Part shown: positions 57,375 to 64,000 of the stretch, piece after piece
Position numbering within the stretch: the stretch's first letter is position 1
How the letters are laid out: the number at the start of each line of letters is the position of its first letter
Assembly (NCBI RefSeq): GCF_000524195.1
Contig: NW_020170554.1
Location: 1-64,000 of the forward strand
Direction: 5' to 3'
DNA from: Echinococcus granulosus
Lineage: Eukaryota; Platyhelminthes; Cestoda; Cyclophyllidea; Taeniidae
DNA length: 64,000 bases
Notes under the pieces: generated by a model
What the model was told of the DNA's origin: nothing
The model's database searches: none
What the model saw: only the letters and a program-made list of their open reading frames with translations
Made by a program: the position numbers and the translations under genes

Positions 57375-59744
57375 CTTGGCCTAGACAGCTGATACTTGTA
57401 CTGTGCGCCGCAACAGGAGCAAAAAATAAGCTGTCATAAACCTAGATGTAATTCTAGTACATGAGCCGTTTTATGCCAAAATAAAGGTGTTAGTTAGCAT
57501 ATCGAGTGAATAAATAACGTTAATATGTATGCCTTACTTGTTGTGATGAAGCACAACGCAATGAGCGCCAAAACAACTGAAGAATGAGGCAGAAGAAAGG
57601 TTTAAATTGACATTTGATAGTGTGCTAATGCACTAAAGATTATAATTGCCAATTTTAGATGTGCATTTTATTTATGTTATGGTAAAACTTGCAGAAGGGT
57701 AATCTCACTTTAAAGGCAAGATTGCAAGCACTTGTTCTGTAATGTCTCACAAGATATTAATTGTTTAAAAATTTATGGGTAAGCAAAGAAACTTACTTTT
57801 TAAAAGAAATTCTTTAATTTGAAAACAATACACTTTTGATTTACTACACTTAGGTCACCGGAAAGTTATTTCTTCCAGCCTCGTGGTAGCGTGCCTGCAA
57901 TATCTCCGTTGTGGGGGTTTCAAAGCTCAAGTCTCAACAAATTCAGAACTGCCTTCCTGTATGGGGTAAACCTCCTGGAATATACGCTGTGCTACGACCC
58001 GACGAGGCTTCTCGATGCGATGGTTTAATGCCAAAATTAGGCAGAAGTGGTGTGCAGTATTTAGGGTAGGTTTATTGTATTTATGTAGTTTCGACGACAA
58101 AGGGCCACCAATCTTATAAACTAAATGGTCCAATAATTTGTGTTCAGCCAGTGGCAATTACTTCCCTCCAATTTGTGATTCGTCAGTCGTGTTTTACAGG
58201 ATAGGATATCTACAATGTTAGAAAATATTCCAGCTTGAAGCGTGTTTTCCACTTATCATTTAAGATAAGGTACTCATTGGTTGTGTGGTTAGTACATGGA
58301 CGGGTTGGTATGGTCAGCTTTAGTGATACCGTGACTCACGACAGTTCTGGTAGTCTATTTCGCTTAGTTCTACCACAGCGAATAAACCCAAATTCATTAT
58401 GAGGTACTGCCAAGTGTTGCGCGTTTGCTTTTTTTGCTGTCGATAGTGATACCGCCTAAGTTTTGTAGTTATATATGATTAGGGTATTCAGAAATGTGAC
58501 TTTTTTGCGTACTAATAAACTAATAAGCCTGAAGACTCTCTGGAAAGTGGACCGATGCATGTTGCTCGAAGATTCATATTAGCGTTATTGAAACTTCTTT
58601 GCTTTTATTGCACTTCCTCAAATCCGTTCATGATATAATTGTTGTGAAATTGGGTGACTTAGTATTTCTTATTTGTCGTGCTGGAATCGCTTCCTTGCGT
58701 ACTATCGCCTGTAGAAAATTATGGTTTGGGTCGTCAGTGATAATCTCGCTAAATCGAGTGCACCATGAAGGTCAGACACAGAATCAGGTAGTGGGACAAC
58801 TGATATAGAAAAGCGCGTTTATTAGAATAATTGGAGTTTAAGTAACTCAGCATCCGTATAGCGGAAAAGGGAAGGCTTATTCCAAGAAGATCAAGGCAAC
58901 CTCATTTGGCAACAATAACAATGGCAATGTCGGTGATGCAGACGTTGCTTAGCAATGTTGATAACGGTGGGGAATATTTAAGGGCTAATAGGAATGGAGA
59001 GCAAATCCAGGCAAAACTAGGTGTCAGTTAACTTTTATCAATAAAATTCGTATTCCTCAGCTTAGGCAAAATTAAACCGCCTTAATGGGAATTTTATCTA
59101 CTCACGTGCTTTAAGTAGCAGCGATCGCTGTAGGAAACTCATTTGACCACGCATTCCACCATTTGGTTCCACCTCTACAAAATTTATAAGCTCCAGGTTT
59201 TTTTATTTTGAATTCACAAAATTACTAGGGACGATTCCTTACTAGGCGGAATAAGTCTGGCACAAACTTTACAGCACTATTAGAAAGAAGGCCTGAGAAT
59301 TTGTAAGCATCATGCTATCACCTCTGCCTGATCCAATATATACAACGCTGTATCTTGTATAATAGATTGGCCATTCCATTAAGAAGACGAGGAGTTGGAA
59401 GCACCTCTGTGCCTGCATCACTGAACTTCGTCATTATTCATTCCACGGTAAGGGCATGTGGGTTCGGTAGTGGCCAACGGCTATATTTTTGGCATTAACA
59501 ATGCAACAATTTAACCACTGAATGCTCTAAAGTTCTTTTGCTCTTTTTTTTATTGCACCGCCTATAAAATACACTCCTACTCTGAATGTTGATTCTAAAC
59601 TTCACCTTCAAAATAACTCCAATCTAGGCCGTTTTAACTCCTCTCGCCTGCGTCGTTACGTCTTCACCGACACTGGGCCAGCATTCTTAGCGATGCTCCG
59701 AATCTATGTGCTGCCTGGATAGGATATAGGATCGAGGTCAGCCG
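57375..59744. other. Upstream region of RANBP9/10-like gene and gene-free spacer
   Basis: The first few hundred bases should hold the minus-strand promoter. Nothing else recognisable was found on either strand. Confidence 0.5.
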
Positions 59745-60092
59745 ATCTGTGAACTTTAAGTTTGCACATGACATCCTCTACATACCTGATACCGCGTGAC
59801 AATTTGTTACACAAAGGGCTACTGGCCAAAATGAGGCCTCCTCAATGAAGTGGCACTTAAGAACAGTGGACACAGCTGGGCAACTAGAGGGTGCCGACAT
59901 GGCGCCACGGTGGAAGGGAGGTGTGATTGCAACATGTGCCTGTGAAATGCAAGTGTGTGTTTGGAGGGGACGCAACTGCAGATGCATGGGGCCTATGAAA
60001 TGTCCCCTTGTCTCTATCTGACAGCCTTAAACATCTTACCGCATCATCAGGTGAAACTGAGAGGCTACAGCTCTTGCTTTCAATTAGTTGCC
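59745..60092 (-). repeat. Second interspersed repeat family, copy 1
   Basis: About 350 bp whose reverse complement aligns with 63484-63790, with many indels and substitutions. Shared blocks include GCAGTTGCGTCC, CACTTGCATTT, CCAGCTGTGT and GTATGTAGAGGAT. The opposite (plus) strand reads KFAHDILYIPDT near 59757, faintly like the FADD-type core of reverse transcriptases, but stops interrupt the frame and the rest is not recognisable. Family unknown. Confidence 0.55.
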
Positions 60093-61839
60093 ATTTCACC
60101 AATTCTACTGACGTGAATTCCTCTCATCTGTTCCTCTTAAAGCCTTTGCAATTGTCTGTTTGATGCGTTGGTGTGTCAACTTGTAAATCTCCAACAAAAG
60201 CATTTTGTGAATCCCTAACATGAGTAGTACTGGACCACTAGATTATTTCTTCCCCATAGTTGCATGCACTAAATAAAGTCGATTATCCAGAAACAGAACA
60301 TATAAATAAATAAAGGACATTCCATCATAAATCCTGATACCGTTTGATTCTACTGAAATGGTTTTCAGTGGAAATGCCGCCTTGCCCTGTTTCTTCATAA
60401 CGGGATTTTGTGCTCATTTTACTGCTGAATTAAGTCCCACTGAAGTCATAATGCTCCGTCTACAGGTTATAAATGCCCATATTTTTTAAATCAGCCGTGT
60501 TTACGTCTCGTAGCAGTGAAGTTGGATGGCCAGATAGGATGGAATTAATTCTCATGAGGAGGGAGAAATTTTATGTCGCATGGGTTACCTTAGAAGTTGC
60601 CAGATACTTCAGACAGATAAATTATCCCTGTTACAAATCTACCTCTCTTTTTCAGGTAGAATATTACCTTAAGCATCCCCACTTATTACACCAAACTAAT
60701 ATTATTATCTTATGCAATGTCTGCGGACGACCGAATTCATTTAGCTCTTCACCCAAGAGACGAGCTCATAGATACCGGAACCTGGTTATGCAAGTTTTGT
60801 CTATTGAATACTATGGTTAGAAAAAATCCATTCACAACATTAGCATCAAGACTTTTGAACAAAAAACTGCCCCTTTAGAGGGATTCTGACATAATTTTTG
60901 ACATTATTACTAGAAAAAATAACGTTCATTTTCGTGTTATGCATCCTGTCTAGCCGAGCCAGTGATCTATTATAAGCCTGTCAATTGGAGTCAGGAAAGA
61001 AGTTCTTCGTATGCCCCCACATTCCTTGCTACTCTTTCTTCTCTTCTGGTACCTTCTTTACGGCAAATGATCCGCATTCCGATGTCTTATATTTTGTGCC
61101 AAACTAGTGTTATGAAAGTGAATTTGGATTCTGCCGAGATCTCAAACGAACCAATTAGACGAAGAAGACTTGGATCTAGACGTCCTCATTTGTTGATGGG
61201 CGGGAGTAAGCGAGCGGGTACAGCCTGTATTCATTTCATGGTTGGCTGTCTAGTGGAGGCTGCAGGCGGCGCTCGGTGCTTTTAGTCCTGCGAATTTGGT
61301 ATTTTTACTTGACCTCGGCCTTAGTACACCTGTATGCGATATCAGCCAATTCGGAAGGACGAGTGTGTTTGACAAGCAGCCGCGAACATGGAACTTTCTA
61401 GAGAAACAAAACAGGAGTGTTTATCGGGGCTCCATGTATCCTCAAGAGAACTCAACCCATTAAACACGGACAGTTTTCCTTTTTTTTCCTTAGTCCAACC
61501 CTGGTCTTTCTTTGGTCTCCTCGTGGGTTTCATCGCCATCTCCGTGACTTGACATCTTCTCCACAACACTATTGCGAATACTACGGGTAAATTTGTGTTC
61601 ATGTAGTTTAATACCTTAGGATGGGGTAATTTGTCATCGTAGTGATGGTGGTAAGCGAAAGTGGCTAAAATGGAAATCCTTTACCTCTCTAAATGGGGTA
61701 ATCGGTGGAAATACACAAGGGAAGGCTAACTGTAACTGCATCCGCACAGAAGGACAGAGAAGTCATTGACAGGAGGTGGAGGGCAAGCCAACGAGCGGAA
61801 ATACAACGGTGTAGTCTTACGTGTTTGCATAGCCAAAAA
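60093..61839. other. Gene-free spacer
   Basis: No supported exon. Two plus-strand open frames of about 107-115 codons (60473-60820 and 60962-61285) show no domain I recognise and no clear splice partners. Confidence 0.45.
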
Positions 61840-62830
61840 TGTCTAGTTAAATAAACAATCGATGTATTGCATAGTCCCTCTCCTTAGTTGAGTGTCAACC
61901 CGGAGCCCCCCTTGGTAAACCAACCGCGCTGGCCATCACAAAACAGTCGGTGCTGTAAGCAAAATACCCTCACACCAGTCGGTTATCAAATTAGCGTGCA
62001 ACTGAGAAGGCATCCAAATGCAATGTCACCGACTCCCCATTTTCAGTTAGAATAAGTCAGTATAGAGTGACATATTTGAGTGCTGCATGACGGTTTGTGA
62101 CTGCAATATCACTGATCCCTCTTAGCACATCCACTGGAATTTTAGTTTCGTTTCCATTAGAGAAATGTTTTGGTGATGTTTTGATGTGCTGGCATCAGTG
62201 TACGCCCAACACCAGTCATGAGACCACTGTCCTAAAAGCAGAATCATGTATTAGAAGACGGGATTTATAGTAACTTCGTGAAAATTAGGTTTTGCGTCTG
62301 CTCCTGCTTTCCAAATTATTCTAATTTCAGTGCTGCGCAGCCATATCTATCTATCTGGAGTTACATCCAGCTGGTGGAGAAGTGGAGGATATATCACGTG
62401 TTTACCTAGTAGACGGCTCCGTAATGAGCCTATCCACGTGTATCGCAGCCAATTACAGGTCAGTTGTTAAAAGTACTCCAGCAGGACACAGGACTGGGAT
62501 GGCTACCAAAGGCGGACTTCATCTTTATCTCTTCAGCTAAGAGTCTTCACAGAATCTCCCATTCGAGCTTATGTCATTCTTCCGTCGTGTGGTTTAGCAT
62601 TTGCTAATAAAAATCAGCGTAGTTGCTCTGTAGGAACAGCTTCGTTTGCCGCTGTCCTAAGGTCATAACAAGTCATAGTACCATGATAGAAAGCGCATTA
62701 TTGTTGTAGAAAAGGCCTGCGAGGTTACTAGCATGGTCCGAATGCCATGTTATCCAGTAGAAGTCCATAGGGAAATTTAGGTGCCAGGGCACCCAAAACG
62801 CAGAGTTAAACAAGCAATTAAGGCTTACCA
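61840..62830 (-). mobile_element. TRIM-like LTR element, copy G, 3' LTR truncated
   Basis: Only about 40 bp of the 3' LTR remains at the left edge (GTTAAATAAACAATCGATG). It is followed by a purine tract (AGGAGAGGGA on the minus strand), an interior colinear with the other copies apart from an extra segment of about 60 bp near 62040-62100, a drifted PBS, and a 5' LTR at about 62668-62830. Edges are approximate. Confidence 0.68.
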
Positions 62831-63483
62831 ATGGCGAGCTAATGACAATAGCCTACTAGCCTTTCCGGGAGGTGACGATAATGCTCCATTCAAAAGCATT
62901 GCGTCTTATGGGGTCATCAGAGATGCCTCTGAAGTTGCATCGCCTACATTACATTTACTCAGATGTAACCCAAACTTTACGGAAAATAGAAGAAGCTTTA
63001 GAGAGGTAGTGGAAACACTGGATGGGGATATTACATATTTTAGCGATGCAGTAAAATGAGTGACAACGCAATTGATGGAAGAAAACTGAGACTCGTGTTT
63101 AAGTGATACCATTTTGGATTGAATATCGAGAAACTCGTGAATTCTTGTGTTTCCTTGGTTTGTTTTAAAAAAGAAGCAATGTCTACAGTGCATTTTTCAA
63201 GACTGAAAATTTGTCGGATCATCTTCGATCCTGCCTCGGGATCAGTGACGAAGCTTAGAAATACGCATGGCAGCCAACAGGGTGGAGTAGTCATGTAGAG
63301 CTCGAAACACCGCCTTTCTGTCATGGCATTTCACTCATGTCAAGACATGCTTTTGCCTCCATTAGCTCATATGTTCAAACTGATTTTGTTTTTGCATGAG
63401 TTCTTCAAGCAGGTCATGTCAATCTCGCATCCATGCAAAAAGGGTAAGAAGGGACCGGGAGAGTGGGAAAGGATGAAAGCTAC
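62831..63483. other. Gene-free spacer
   Basis: Nothing recognisable on either strand. Confidence 0.5.
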
Positions 63484-63790
63484 AGGTAATTGAAAATGAG
63501 AGCTGCATAGTCTCAGTGCCACTTGATGGCTTAGTTTGAAACATGAAGACTAAGTGGCATCAAGCAGATTTCCATCCATCCGCAGTTGCGTCCTCTCCCA
63601 TTACCCACTTGCATTTCCCTCCACCTCCCATCACCGTGCCATGTTCGCACTCTGGTCGTCCAGCTGTGTTTCCTTTGTCCTCAAATGCTTATTCATCAAA
63701 GAGGTCACATTTGCATCAATATCGTTTTGTGTGGTCCAGTGCGATTTAGCATTGGGTATGTAGAGGATTTCTTGTGAATACTGCAAGCCC
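63484..63790 (+). repeat. Second interspersed repeat family, copy 2
   Basis: About 300 bp, inverted relative to the copy at 59745-60092. Both share TAATTGAAA…GAGAGCTG at one side and GGTATGTAGAGGAT at the other. Divergence is high and reading frames are broken in both, so the copies look old. Confidence 0.55.
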
Positions 63791-64000
63791 AGTGATTAGG
63801 TGACCTCAAATCCGTATTCTAAGCACGCAACACACGGATTCGGAGTAATGAAAGGGATGTTGGACAAAGGTTGGTGGAAGTGTAGCAATACAGACAAGAC
63901 GAGTGGAGAATGGCTAGATCTGAGGCAATTTGCAGGTATCATTTCGAGGTAACACTGGGCGTAGGCTCAGGGAGGACGATGACATTATATGGGCGGCACG

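Noticed and set aside
1..64000. CRISPR arrays, operons, bacterial promoters, rRNA genes
   Set aside because: The window is eukaryotic nuclear DNA; the direct repeats are LTRs, not spacer arrays, and no rRNA-like sequence was seen. tRNA genes were looked for only by eye and none was convincing.

Overview
This window is nuclear DNA from an animal, most likely a parasitic flatworm and probably a tapeworm. Genes are split by GT-AG introns. One gene junction looks like a spliced-leader polycistron. The gene-poor stretches hold copies of a short, non-coding LTR element of the TRIM type known from tapeworms. Few genes per kilobase and long repeat-rich spacers suggest a larger cestode genome rather than a compact taeniid one, but the species cannot be settled from this sequence. 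One 100-N assembly gap is present (26850-26949).

Left part (1-19 kb). An exon of a DNAJB13-like ciliary co-chaperone lies on the minus strand at the edge. It is followed on the plus strand by intronless MED11 (Mediator head), then within about 90 bp by a 12- or 13-exon ARHGAP1-like gene (BCH/Sec14 lipid-binding domain plus RhoGAP domain), then a five-exon Jun-family bZIP gene. The RhoGAP domain has lost its catalytic arginine finger. The ARHGAP1-like gene has no convincing start codon of its own; its first exon is in frame with an AUG that a flatworm spliced leader could donate.

Middle part (19-41.7 kb). No gene could be supported. The region is a nest of one TRIM-like LTR family in both orientations: near-complete copies of about 1 kb plus solo LTRs, two of them almost adjacent. 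One solo LTR has a perfect 5-bp target duplication. Another copy sits in an ARHGAP1 intron 38 bp before an exon, and a further copy lies near 62 kb.

Right part (41.7-64 kb). A three-exon POLR2K (RPABC4) gene lies on the plus strand, convergent with an unrecognised minus-strand exon. A complete 12-exon RANBP9/10-like gene follows on the minus strand (SPRY, LisH, CTLH, CRA), carrying an unusual acidic and Ser/Gly/Arg-rich C-terminal extension of roughly 300 residues. The last 6.6 kb holds no supported gene, but has an inverted pair of a second repeat family and one more TRIM copy.

The genes are ordinary housekeeping or signalling loci and do not form a pathway: transcription (MED11, POLR2K, Jun), Rho/lipid signalling (ARHGAP1), ubiquitin-ligase scaffolding (RANBP9/10) and cilia (DNAJB13). 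Exon borders were chosen by GT-AG sites, phase continuity and similarity recalled from the human families; no search was run.
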